From: Antedon mediterranea
Taxonomy: Eukaryota; Echinodermata; Crinoidea; Comatulida; Antedonidae
Assembly: GCF_964355755.1 (NCBI RefSeq)
Contig: NC_092673.1
Location: 33,305,648 to 33,369,647, forward strand
Length of the DNA: 64,000 nucleotides
Direction of reading: 5' to 3'
Each line of letters opens with the position of its first letter. The first letter of the stretch is position 1. The position numbers were made by a program, and so were the translations under genes. This document shows positions 49,301 through 51,516 of the stretch, piece after piece. The notes under the pieces are model-generated. The model searched no databases, was not told where the DNA came from, and saw only the letters and a program-made list of their open reading frames with translations.

Positions 49301-50044
49301 TACTAACCGAATGGGTGGGGACGGTGCCTATCATATTATATTCAACGTCAATAAATATTATAATTAATACGGGTTAGATAACGCAATGTATGACAGATGC
49401 TTTGAGCATCGTCTAAGCGCTGGTCAAACATAGAGAACGGCTGTTAGGCCTAAGTAACTGTATACGGTATTTTTAAAGGGGCGTGATGATGCATACTATC
49501 ACACGGTAGAATAAGCCAATATTGGGACGCGTGCATAAACTGATAAGTCATAAAAAATGAACTGATGGAATTTTCGAACAATTTGGATTTATGATGACAT
49601 TAACATTAATGTTTAATAATAATAATGTATAATGAGAGGTATTTAAGGGTTATTGTACGGGGGAGTGATTTGCATATTTTAGTATTTACATTCTTAAATT
49701 GCATAGTAAAAGAATAATAAAAATAATAATCTTACCTTTGTTAACTGTAGAATATAATCATATATAATATAGAAAGCAAATATATAGAATATCACAAATA
49801 ATAAAAAAATCAATAGATAAGGATATGGCCAGCTTATTACCCAGTTGGCGCACCGTCGTATAAAATTCTCCTCGCTCAATATGAACAAGGCTCTGTTACT
49901 GCACAGGAAATCCCAGATAAATCGAAAAACGGTTCTTTTTTCCTGGGTCTCGGCCGGCGCCCGACCGCCTCCTTCCCCACCATTTGGTTTGTACGCTACC
50001 TCCATGTTGCTCGTGACGTAACCGGCTGTTGTCAAAGATGACAT
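631..50044 (-). CDS. Cav2: Cav2-type voltage-gated calcium channel alpha-1 subunit, N-terminus to IVS1 (gene span, 26 exon positions)
   Basis: Pore-forming subunit of a presynaptic-type high-voltage-activated calcium channel in the plasma membrane. The exons listed below join in frame to 1240 codons (1228 with the shorter exon 4). Seen in the sequence: voltage sensors such as [18 protein letters not shown] (I), [14 protein letters not shown] (II) and [20 protein letters not shown] (III); selectivity-filter glutamates in TMEGWTE, LTGEDWN and STGEGWP (E/E/E, calcium-selective); and the beta-subunit site [20 protein letters not shown] after IS6. Wording such as [29 protein letters not shown] and QEQGD is Cav2-like, not Cav1 or Cav3. 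Domain IV after S1 and the C-terminus lie left of position 1, so the gene is cut by the window, not truncated. The II-III linker, about 165 residues, is much shorter than in vertebrate Cav2. The assignment to Cav2 is firm; no vertebrate paralogue name (A, B or E) should be given. Confidence 0.95.
833..1093 (+). repeat. tRNA-derived SINE, family A, plus orientation
   Basis: Head with Pol III-type boxes (TGGTGGTTATGATGC and GGGTTCAAGTCC), a unique body, and an AAATAAATAAAATAATAAT tail. A second copy of the same body lies reversed at about 7840-8065. Sits in intron 25. Confidence 0.75.
1240..1328 (-). repeat. tRNA-like SINE head
   Basis: Minus strand has TATGGTGGTTAACATGC and GGTTCAATCC about 35 bases apart, like A and B boxes of a Pol III promoter. 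No matching acceptor stem, so not a tRNA gene. Confidence 0.5.
1485..1686 (-). CDS. Cav2: Cav2 exon 25: end of domain III pore and IIIS6
   Basis: Encodes [40 protein letters not shown] and [28 protein letters not shown]6 and the short III-IV linker start are clear. Acceptor TTTTCCAG, donor GTGAGA; ends in phase 0. Confidence 0.94.
2160..2232. repeat. Fragment of foldback family 2
   Basis: Contains CATATCACTACCATATTTG and a degenerate second copy of it, the inner part of the family at 4231, 34891, 51351, 57510 and 59340. Its terminal repeats are missing. Confidence 0.5.
2241..2381 (-). CDS. Cav2: Cav2 exon 24: domain III turret and pore
   Basis: Encodes [40 protein letters not shown] and TGEGWP. 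The glutamate of TGEGW is the domain III filter residue. The FHYDNV lead-in is typical. Donor GTAAGT; joins exon 25 by an aspartate codon (GWPDILKYS). Confidence 0.94.
2531..2741. repeat. Foldback element, family 3
   Basis: Ends are inverted repeats: AAGGCCAATTTACACAGACG at the left, and GTGTAAATTGGCTTT at the right. Inner landmarks: TATAGAATC, AACACGGAGC, GATTCTATGTG. Related copies at 54175-54353 and 55236-55437. No coding capacity: a MITE-like element. In intron 24. Confidence 0.75.
3108..3268 (-). CDS. Cav2: Cav2 exon 23: IIIS5
   Basis: Encodes [40 protein letters not shown] and [13 protein letters not shown]. Standard IIIS4-S5 linker and S5, ending in the turret. Acceptor ATTTTAG, donor GTAAGT. 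Confidence 0.94.
3400..3625 (+). repeat. SINE-like element, family B body
   Basis: Shares GGTCCAGT, ACATCTTTCGAG, GAGTAGG, GGTTAC and CGGTG/CAGTG in order with the element at 42590-42885, and ends in an A-rich tail. In the intron between exons 22 and 23. Confidence 0.5.
3718..3820 (-). CDS. Cav2: Cav2 exon 22: IIIS4 voltage sensor
   Basis: Encodes [15 protein letters not shown] then [19 protein letters not shown]. The repeated K/R every third residue is complete for IIIS4. Acceptor TTTGTAG, donor GTACCT, phase 0 at the end. Confidence 0.94.
4231..4357. repeat. Foldback element, family 2, next to the exon 21 donor
   Basis: Ends in the family's TAGTTTGATAGTGTAGACAG terminal repeat and contains the ATGTCATATCACTA and ACTACCATATTTGGG core. 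It lies within 16 bases of exon 21. Confidence 0.65.
4373..4545 (-). CDS. Cav2: Cav2 exon 21: IIIS2-S3
   Basis: Encodes [40 protein letters not shown] and [18 protein letters not shown]. The DY-FT-IFT-E--K motif and the RD-WNILD of S3 are present. Acceptor TTTTAG; donor GTAAGT, with a foldback repeat beginning 16 bases past the exon. Confidence 0.94.
4891..5095. repeat. 69-bp tandem repeat, three copies
   Basis: Copies begin GAGCGCTTACTGGCTAAACC at 4891, 4960 and 5029. The period is 23 codons, so one plus-strand frame stays open. In intron 20; no protein similarity recognised. Confidence 0.8.
5195..5324 (-). CDS. Cav2: Cav2 exon 20: IIIS1
   Basis: Encodes [40 protein letters not shown] and RNK. 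Acceptor TTACAG. The 3' end lies at AAA followed by GCAAGT: the only phase-0 end near here, giving RNK-VLNYLDY as in the family, so this is a second apparent GC-AG intron. Confidence 0.92.
5505..5592 (-). CDS. Cav2: Cav2 exon 19: end of II-III linker
   Basis: Encodes [20 protein letters not shown] and LFIFSSTNP, ending just before IIIS1. [11 protein letters not shown] is the conserved Cav2 lead-in to domain III. A run of six glutamates precedes it. Acceptor TTTTTTTAG, donor GTAAGT. Confidence 0.92.
5593..6514 (-). other. Intron 18
   Basis: AT-rich, no exon recognised on either strand. Nothing more definite seen. Confidence 0.5.
6515..6700 (-). CDS. Cav2: Cav2 exon 18: cysteine-rich II-III linker exon, possible cassette
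   Basis: 186 nt encoding an acidic start ([20 protein letters not shown]), [11 protein letters not shown], then [19 protein letters not shown] with seven cysteines in 19 residues, and [12 protein letters not shown]. The acceptor (TTTTAAAAG) and donor (AAG-GTTTTC) are both weak. Length and phase (1-1) are symmetric, so skipping leaves the frame intact. No known domain recognised; the cysteines could serve palmitoylation or metal binding (inference). The 3' end is the only phase-compatible donor I found. Confidence 0.68.
6701..9444 (-). other. Intron 17 (2.7 kb)
   Basis: Very AT-rich. Holds a 16-base G run (about 7735-7750), the reversed family A SINE, and otherwise no recognisable gene or RNA. 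Confidence 0.55.
7840..8065 (-). repeat. tRNA-derived SINE, family A, minus orientation
   Basis: Reverse copy of the element at 833-1093, sharing the B-box region and the body with AAAGACTT and ATGTAGAGCATCTTGTG. Lies in the 2.7-kb intron between exons 17 and 18. Confidence 0.75.
9445..9488 (-). CDS. Cav2: Cav2 exon 17: 44-nt II-III linker exon
   Basis: Encodes [14 protein letters not shown]. Acceptor TTTTACAG, donor GTAGGC. No family similarity expected here; support comes from good splice sites and from phases that fit exons 16 and 18. Its length is not a multiple of three, so skipping it alone breaks the frame. Confidence 0.78.
9655..9875. repeat. Degenerate tandem repeat of about 60 bp
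   Basis: Repeated theme CTGGCCTAGAAAGGGT / TTGGCCTAGAAAGAGTTAAT / TGCCTTAGAAAGAGTTAAT, next to the exon 16 donor side of the intron. Confidence 0.55.
9884..10076 (-). CDS. Cav2: Cav2 exon 16: IIS6 and start of II-III linker
   Basis: Encodes [40 protein letters not shown] and [24 protein letters not shown]. The [17 protein letters not shown] gate helix is almost invariant in Cav2. It is followed by a charged predicted helix. Acceptor ATCTTCAG, donor GTAAGT. Confidence 0.93.
10150..10412. repeat. Minisatellite filling intron 15, about 21-bp unit
   Basis: About 12 diverged copies of GGGAATTGAATGCTGGACCC-like units. They occupy roughly two thirds of the 389-bp intron between exons 15 and 16. 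Confidence 0.85.
10466..10583 (-). CDS. Cav2: Cav2 exon 15: domain II filter and start of IIS6
   Basis: Encodes [20 protein letters not shown] and [19 protein letters not shown]. The glutamate of TGEDW is the domain II filter residue. Ends one base into a tyrosine codon at donor GTATCC, which completes FGNYTLLNVF with exon 16. GTATCC also resembles the start of a U12 donor, but the next bases (TTTTT) and an ordinary acceptor make U2 splicing more likely. Confidence 0.92.
10800..10895 (-). repeat. tRNA-like SINE head
   Basis: Minus strand carries GGTAGTGGTAGATTGCTTGC and AGGTTCAATCCCAACC, like A and B boxes. No tRNA fold with paired ends seen. Confidence 0.45.
10918..10999 (-). CDS. Cav2: Cav2 exon 14: domain II turret and pore helix
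   Basis: Encodes [20 protein letters not shown] and ALMTVFQ. The NFDTFP-A-MTVFQ string is the domain II pore helix. Acceptor TTTTAG, donor GTAAGA; ends in phase 0. Confidence 0.94.
11694..11916. repeat. Tandem duplication, about 109 bp twice
   Basis: Two near-identical blocks starting ATTATGGGAAAAT and containing AATTCGCTAAGGTAATATTC. In intron 13. Confidence 0.8.
12012..12064. repeat. Half of a family 1 foldback element
   Basis: Contains CATTGGTCAACTCAATTGAA and TCCTTGCGTTACGTTCTAG, matching one arm of the elements at 46199 and 62421. Confidence 0.5.
12560..12691 (-). CDS. Cav2: Cav2 exon 13b: alternative IIS4-S5 linker and IIS5
   Basis: 132 nt encoding [20 protein letters not shown] and [23 protein letters not shown]. 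Acceptor ACCTATAG, donor GTAATT. Joining exon 12 gives KVTSYW, so the linker loses the positive charge normally before YW. Differences from 13a cluster in the S4-S5 linker and the inner half of S5, which couples voltage sensing to the gate. Confidence 0.88.
13027..13144. repeat. Foldback element, family 1, between the two exon 13 versions
   Basis: 118 bp with perfect 17-base terminal inverted repeats (AAGCTTGGTTCCCACTA). Located in the 592-bp intron separating exons 13a and 13b. The transcript could form a hairpin there. Confidence 0.85.
13284..13415 (-). CDS. Cav2: Cav2 exon 13a: alternative IIS4-S5 linker and IIS5
   Basis: 132 nt encoding [20 protein letters not shown] and [23 protein letters not shown]. 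Acceptor TTCACAG, donor GTAAGT. Same length and phases as exon 13b and 30 of 43 whole codons give identical residues. Joining exon 12 gives KVTRYW, close to the usual KVTKYW. Both versions have intact splice sites and open frames, so neither looks like a pseudo-exon. Confidence 0.88.
13748..13857 (-). CDS. Cav2: Cav2 exon 12: IIS3-S4 voltage sensor
   Basis: Encodes [20 protein letters not shown] and [16 protein letters not shown]. The start at TTTTTCACAG gives [14 protein letters not shown], matching the family. A closer TTTTAG is out of phase. The 3' end AAG is followed by GCGAGT, so the intron appears to be GC-AG; this is the only end that fits the phase of both exon 13 versions. Confidence 0.92.
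14133..14245 (-). CDS. Cav2: Cav2 exon 11: IIS2 and start of IIS3
   Basis: Encodes [37 protein letters not shown]. The E-M--K-Y-LG pattern of S2 is present. Joins exon 10 by a phenylalanine codon; ends in phase 0 at GTATGT. Confidence 0.92.
14649..14870 (-). CDS. Cav2: Cav2 exon 10: end of I-II linker and IIS1
   Basis: Encodes a Lys-rich linker ([20 protein letters not shown]), then [16 protein letters not shown] and the IIS1 helix [28 protein letters not shown]. The start is taken at the AACCCAG acceptor (14871-14872 on the plus strand) because the phase fits exon 9. A second in-phase AG 33 nt further in has a poorer pyrimidine tract. A C-rich run lies just upstream of the acceptor. Confidence 0.9.
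14899..14942 (+). other. G-rich tract; C-rich intron end on the transcribed strand
   Basis: Repeated G runs (GGGAGGGGG, GGGGAGGGGG, GGGGAGGGAGGG) fit a quadruplex-forming pattern on the plus strand. In the pre-mRNA it is a C-rich pyrimidine tract about 27 bases upstream of the exon 10 acceptor. Confidence 0.75.
16225..16765. repeat. Minisatellite with AATAAGCGG-like units
   Basis: Short 14-16 bp units (AATAAGCGGTAAAG, AATAAACGGCGTAAG) with a higher-order 60-bp period visible at 16441 and 16501. Open minus-strand frames over it are an effect of the repeat. Confidence 0.85.
17655..18215. repeat. 21-bp minisatellite
   Basis: About 17 close copies of GTATTTTCTGTAACAGTTAC to about 18010, then decaying copies. 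The unit drifts from AACAG to AACGG to AATGG along the array, showing directional expansion. It creates a 169-codon plus-strand frame with no real gene. Confidence 0.9.
21782..21895 (-). CDS. Cav2: Cav2 exon 9: I-II linker, symmetric and possibly skippable
   Basis: 114 nt encoding [20 protein letters not shown] and [17 protein letters not shown]. Acceptor TATATAG, donor GTAGGC. No domain recognised; basic at its start, then Ala/Val-rich. Phase 1 at both ends, so skipping keeps the frame (exon 8 G joins exon 10 AG as a glutamate codon). Confidence 0.85.
22707..22879 (-). CDS. Cav2: Cav2 exon 8: alpha interaction domain (beta-subunit site)
   Basis: Encodes [13 protein letters not shown], then [20 protein letters not shown], the I-II linker helix that binds the channel beta subunit. 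The family's QQ-E-L-GY-W-I pattern is complete. Ends [17 protein letters not shown] in phase 1 at GTAAAA. Confidence 0.94.
23245..23348 (-). CDS. Cav2: Cav2 exon 7: IS6
   Basis: Encodes [20 protein letters not shown] and [15 protein letters not shown], the IS6 gate helix. Starts in phase 0; ends with GG before GTAAGT so that exon 8 completes the glycine of SGEFAKE. Confidence 0.94.
23502..23790. repeat. Foldback element, family 4 (composite)
   Basis: Starts CCAATTCTCAGTACTGTATC, as do the family's termini at 36197 and 59957, and has two internal copies of AATTTGCCTNTNATACTGG-like sequence. Lies between exons 6 and 7. Confidence 0.5.
23811..24007 (-). CDS. Cav2: Cav2 exon 6: domain I pore loop
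   Basis: Encodes a cysteine-containing turret ([20 protein letters not shown]) and the pore [26 protein letters not shown]. The glutamate of TMEGW is the domain I selectivity-filter residue. Acceptor ATAG at 24008-24011, donor GTAAGT; ends in phase 0. Confidence 0.94.
24145..24204. repeat. Family 1 foldback fragment
   Basis: CACTTGTGATTGGTCAATTA followed by GCTTGCGTCC matches one arm of family 1. In intron 5. Confidence 0.5.
24752..24928 (-). CDS. Cav2: Cav2 exon 5: IS4-S5 linker, IS5, start of turret
   Basis: Encodes [40 protein letters not shown] and [18 protein letters not shown]. Contains the conserved LQVVLKSI linker and the GMEFF..FH end of S5. Phase 1 at both ends; joins to either exon 4a or 4b by restoring a serine codon. 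Confidence 0.94.
24929..26924 (-). other. Intron 4 (downstream part)
   Basis: AT-rich. Contains a tRNA-like SINE head at 24975-25050 (B box GGGTTCAAGTCCC) and the repeat block at 26.2-26.7 kb. No gene recognised. Confidence 0.55.
26200..26700. repeat. Degenerate tandem repeat rich in ATGATGTCATTGATG
   Basis: Repeated blocks of about 50-60 bp built from GGTGATAATGATGTCATTGA and TTATTAATGATATCATT. Lies about 200 bases downstream of exon 4b on the gene's strand. Confidence 0.75.
26925..27052 (-). CDS. Cav2: Cav2 exon 4b: alternative IS3-S4 voltage sensor (long version)
   Basis: 128 nt encoding [25 protein letters not shown] and [18 protein letters not shown]. Acceptor CCTTTCAG, donor GTAAGT after CCA-A. 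The S4 matches the standard Cav2 IS4 almost exactly. The loop between S3 and S4 carries an acidic and lysine-rich insert absent from exon 4a. Such loop length changes affect voltage dependence in other channels; the effect here is inference. Confidence 0.9.
27053..28339 (-). other. Intron between exons 4a and 4b (1287 bp)
   Basis: AT-rich; contains the hairpin-forming family 4 element at 27596-27750. No further exon found. Confidence 0.6.
27596..27750. repeat. Foldback element, family 4, between the two exon 4 versions
   Basis: Core hairpin ACAGGTGTCACATG / ACATGTGACACCTGT with a four-base loop at about 27639-27672, flanked by ACAGTATTA / TAATACTGT. Outer ends resemble TTCTCNNAGATACTGT and ATACAGCACAGAGAAT. 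Confidence 0.7.
28340..28431 (-). CDS. Cav2: Cav2 exon 4a: alternative IS3-S4 voltage sensor (short version)
   Basis: 92 nt encoding [11 protein letters not shown] then [19 protein letters not shown]. Acceptor TTCTTCAG, donor GTAAGT. It has the same start phase and end phase as exon 4b, so the two are interchangeable. Including both shifts the frame, which predicts mutual exclusion. The S4 carries the same R-R-R-K spacing as 4b, but the S3-S4 loop is 12 residues shorter and the S4 end reads GFES instead of GIPS. Parallels the IS4A/IS4B choice known for Drosophila cacophony. Confidence 0.85.
28432..30691 (-). other. Intron 3
   Basis: No exon recognised. From 29.65 to 30.25 kb the sequence is crowded with the palindrome-containing motif TAGGCCTA and related AGGCCTAG; an 11-base G run follows at about 30273-30283. 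Confidence 0.55.
28585..28660 (-). repeat. tRNA-like sequence
   Basis: Minus strand has TTGTTCGAATCCGGCTAG, a B-box-like motif, and an A-box-like region about 45 bases upstream. Ends do not pair as a tRNA. Confidence 0.4.
30692..30831 (-). CDS. Cav2: Cav2 exon 3: IS2 to IS3
   Basis: Encodes [20 protein letters not shown] followed by [20 protein letters not shown] and FVVVVS. This is IS2, the S2-S3 loop with the invariant YLRNGWN, and most of IS3. Starts in phase 0 after ATATAG; ends with GG before GTAAGT, so the next exon must supply the last base of a glycine codon. Both versions of exon 4 do. Confidence 0.94.
30832..32786 (-). other. Intron 2
   Basis: No exon recognised. Contains two copies of the paired CGCGCG element near its 5' end (32505-32703). 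Confidence 0.55.
32505..32703. repeat. Two paired-CGCGCG elements in tandem
   Basis: Each copy has an ACGCGTG-type motif, a 35-50 base spacer and then GTACGCGCGCGCC followed by AACTATGACGTAAC. The second copy repeats AACTATGACGTAAC exactly. Confidence 0.65.
32787..32892 (-). CDS. Cav2: Cav2 exon 2: IS1 and IS1-S2 loop
   Basis: Encodes [20 protein letters not shown] then [15 protein letters not shown], the IS1 helix and extracellular loop typical of Cav2. The start follows an AC acceptor (U12 intron). The first base T completes a proline codon with CC from exon 1. Ends in phase 0 at a GTAAGT donor. Confidence 0.93.
32904..32912 (-). promoter_or_regulatory. U12 branch-point motif TTCCTTAAC
   Basis: Perfect match to the minor-spliceosome branch consensus, at the expected short distance from the AC acceptor. 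It decides the start of exon 2. Confidence 0.88.
33830..34090. repeat. GAT-rich simple repeat
   Basis: GATGATGATCAC-like units. The long frames on both strands (His/Asp-rich on minus, Met/Ile-rich on plus) follow from the repeat. Confidence 0.85.
34891..35054. repeat. Foldback element, family 2
   Basis: Contains AATGTGATGTGCCCATATAT, GACATCATGATGTCATATCA and two ACTACCATATTTG units between degraded TAAAGCTCTATCTACA ends. Confidence 0.7.
36197..36393. repeat. Foldback element, family 4
   Basis: Inverted ends CCGATTCTCGGTGTGCTGTA and ATACAGTACCGAGAATCGG; inner part TAATACAGTATCACACGTGG. About 197 bp with no coding capacity. Confidence 0.75.
36877..36975. repeat. 33-bp tandem repeat, three copies
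   Basis: Copies begin CTCACAAGTGAATTATCGGT at 36877, 36910 and 36943. Confidence 0.85.
40306..40353. repeat. ATT microsatellite
   Basis: TTATTATTATT repeats with a few ATTAGT interruptions. Confidence 0.9.
41110..41660. repeat. Degenerate tandem repeat of GATGAAAGTTAATCGT units
   Basis: 15-18 bp units (GTGATGAAAGTTAATC, GATTATGTAAATTTAATC) combined into variable larger blocks over about 550 bp. Confidence 0.85.
42362..42450 (-). repeat. tRNA-like SINE head
   Basis: Minus strand reads GTAGTCGAGTGGATAAGAC, then GGGGTTCGATTCCCATGAGC: clear A and B boxes. I could not pair the acceptor stem, so a SINE head or tRNA relic is favoured over a working tRNA gene. Confidence 0.5.
42590..42885 (+). repeat. 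SINE-like element, family B
   Basis: tRNA-like start with TCTAGGTTCGCTCCTA, a body shared with 3400-3625 (CATCTTTCGAGACGAGTAGG), and an AATAAT tail at 42856-42881. Confidence 0.6.
44935..45012. repeat. 20-bp tandem repeat, four copies
   Basis: Units like GGTATAAAAGGTTGACGCTT. Confidence 0.8.
45930..46012. repeat. Short family 1 foldback element
   Basis: GCGTGGTTACCACTAGAACG at the left and AAGTGGGAACCGACG at the right; shorter than other copies. Confidence 0.6.
46199..46386. repeat. Foldback element, family 1
   Basis: AAGCTTGGTTCCCACTAGAA at the left and TCGCTAGTGGAAACCACG at the right. Arms carry ACGTAACGCAAGGACGTAAA and its complement; a CCAAT/ATTGG pair occurs inside. Confidence 0.85.
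46387..46499. repeat. Foldback element, family 1, adjacent copy
   Basis: GCGTGGTTCCCACTAGAACG to TCGCTAGTTGGCACCAAGCT, directly abutting the previous copy. Confidence 0.75.
46677..46859. repeat. Foldback element, family 1
   Basis: Nearly identical to the copies at 46199 and 62421, including GACAAGCGAAGTTATAGACA in the middle. Confidence 0.85.
48191..48372. repeat. 22-bp minisatellite, eight perfect copies
   Basis: Unit begins ACTAGGCCGTTGTGGTCATC. Eight full identical copies and a partial ninth, so recent. No spacers. Confidence 0.95.
49827..50044 (-). CDS. Cav2: Cav2 exon 1: N-terminus and start of IS1
   Basis: Encodes 72 residues plus two bases. It starts at the ATG of [10 protein letters not shown]; a second in-frame ATG is residue 14 (MEVAYKP). 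An in-frame stop lies upstream. The C-terminal part [19 protein letters not shown] is the conserved cytoplasmic lead-in to IS1. The exon ends at ...VISW-CC just before ATATCCTT, a U12-type donor. Joining to exon 2 restores WPPFDYLIL, matching the family. The frame also continues into hydrophobic intron sequence, which should not be taken as protein. Confidence 0.9.
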
Positions 50045-50062
50045 TCTGATGAAAAAAGAACC
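50045..50062 (-). promoter_or_regulatory. Possible 3' splice site just upstream of the start codon
   Basis: On the minus strand, a pyrimidine run ending TTTTTTCATCAG is followed by one base and then the ATG. It reads as a good acceptor, which would make the ATG exon the second exon, with an untranslated leader exon somewhere right of 50.06 kb. It could also be chance. Confidence 0.4.
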
Positions 50063-51350
50063 ATTATTAACGCGTCAGTCTTAGATGTACAAAATACAAC
50101 AATTATAATATTACATTCGCCTGTCGTTTCCGTCTGTCTTAACTGCCAAATTTGTACGAAAATTTCTTTTTCAACAACAGCATAAATTCCTTGGTTTATT
50201 GTAGCGCGGCTACGCCATCGTTTTTGCCGCAGTAAAATGTATAGAATCCTTAGTGTAGCAATTAACGTGTGATCGCCAGCAAATGGCTCTGTACAATGTT
50301 ATTTCCTCGCTACAGCTTCTAGCTATGATCACCGAAGCAGCCAAGCGAAATACATATTTATTAATTAATTATTTATGCGGGTTACGGAGTAGCTCGATAT
50401 GCGGGCGGCGACGATCGACAAATTCACACTTTAAAGAGGCAGTCACGTTTAAAATAAAAACTGCAACATTAATAATCATACATTTTAAATATTTATACAA
50501 CTTCTGTCAACATTTTATTTACTGATTACAGCATTGGTCTCGTTGGCTTATACGAAACGCTTGACTGCACAAACGCAGTTTTTCTAACAATAGCAGACAT
50601 TTTTAGAACAATACTTAGCACACGACACAGCTAATTTGCTTATAGATTATTAACATTTGCTCATAAATAATTCATTATTACAACTAGATATTAGCATAAC
50701 TGAAGGAAAACAGTTTTTCATTTAATATTGGTTTAACTTTCTGATGTTTCCGATAATAGCAGTTTTATATAATAATGTTATGCAAATTGAAAAATTGTCA
50801 TACTTGTCTGATTAAAAAAAGGGATCTAGAATACGAGGTATTCTCTGTAAACAGATTTGGCAGGGATGCCTATCCCTTCCCCCACACTAAACATTCTGCC
50901 AAATAGGGGAGCGCGAGTAAGTAATGTGACATTTTGGTTGGAACTTTTTTTCCGCGGAACCCAATGTAACTCGGTGATACTTTAATGCTCAAATTGAATT
51001 CTAAATTTTGAATCCTCAGTACTGCTGGAGGAATGATTGCAATTGAGGGCCATCTATTGCCGGCCCTATTTTGTCCGCCATTAAGGATCTATTTTGGAAC
51101 ATAAAACGTATGGTAACTCCAATTTTGGACCACGTATGAACTTTATTTCGTTGTCAAATCGTACAATATCATGACCAAGTCCGATGGTACAATTTGTACT
51201 ACTAGCAAATGTTGGCCATATTTGATTCCAAGATGGCTGCCATTAAAATGTTGCTGGATTTTATGTATTCAATTATCTATACTTAAAAGTAAGATAAACC
51301 ACTGTTTATAGGTTGATATCAGGTTTATCAAACTAACTATGGGTATCCTA

Positions 51351-51516
51351 TAAAGCACTGCCTACACTATCAAACTAGTTTGACAAAAAAAATGTGATGT
51401 GCCCAAATATGGTGGTAGTAATATGCCCAAATATGGTAGTGTGGCATCATCATGTCCATATATGGCCACATTACATTTTGTTGTCACATAAAGTCTGATA
51501 GTGTAGACAGGGCTTA
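51351..51516. repeat. Foldback element, family 2
   Basis: TAAAGCACTGCCTACACTAT at the left, and CTGATAGTGTAGACAGGGCT at the right. Core AATGTGATGTGCCCAAATAT with CCAAATATGGTAGT repeats. Confidence 0.85.

Larger units (their letters stand above)
32893..49826 (-). other. Intron 1: AT-AC, U12-type, about 16.9 kb
   Basis: The 5' end reads ATATCCTT at 49826-49819 (exact minor-spliceosome donor). The 3' end has TTCCTTAAC at 32912-32904 (exact U12 branch motif), 11 nt before the terminal AC at 32894-32893. No AG acceptor fits exon 2 nearby. Inside are repeats described separately (foldback families, SINEs, ATT and GAT microsatellites, paired CGCGCG elements, a 22-bp minisatellite). I see no convincing gene on either strand. 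Confidence 0.88.

Noticed and set aside
49694-49826. Extension of exon 1 through a hydrophobic frame to a good GTAAGA donor at 49735-49730
   Set aside because: It breaks the conserved WPPFEY junction and adds an unmatched hydrophobic stretch. The AT-AC ends give an exact family match and phase.
631-50044. Identity as Cav1, Cav3 or a sodium channel
   Set aside because: The three visible filter residues are all glutamate and the beta-binding helix is present, excluding Cav3 and Nav. IS1, the III-IV linker and IVS1 wording fits Cav2 rather than Cav1.
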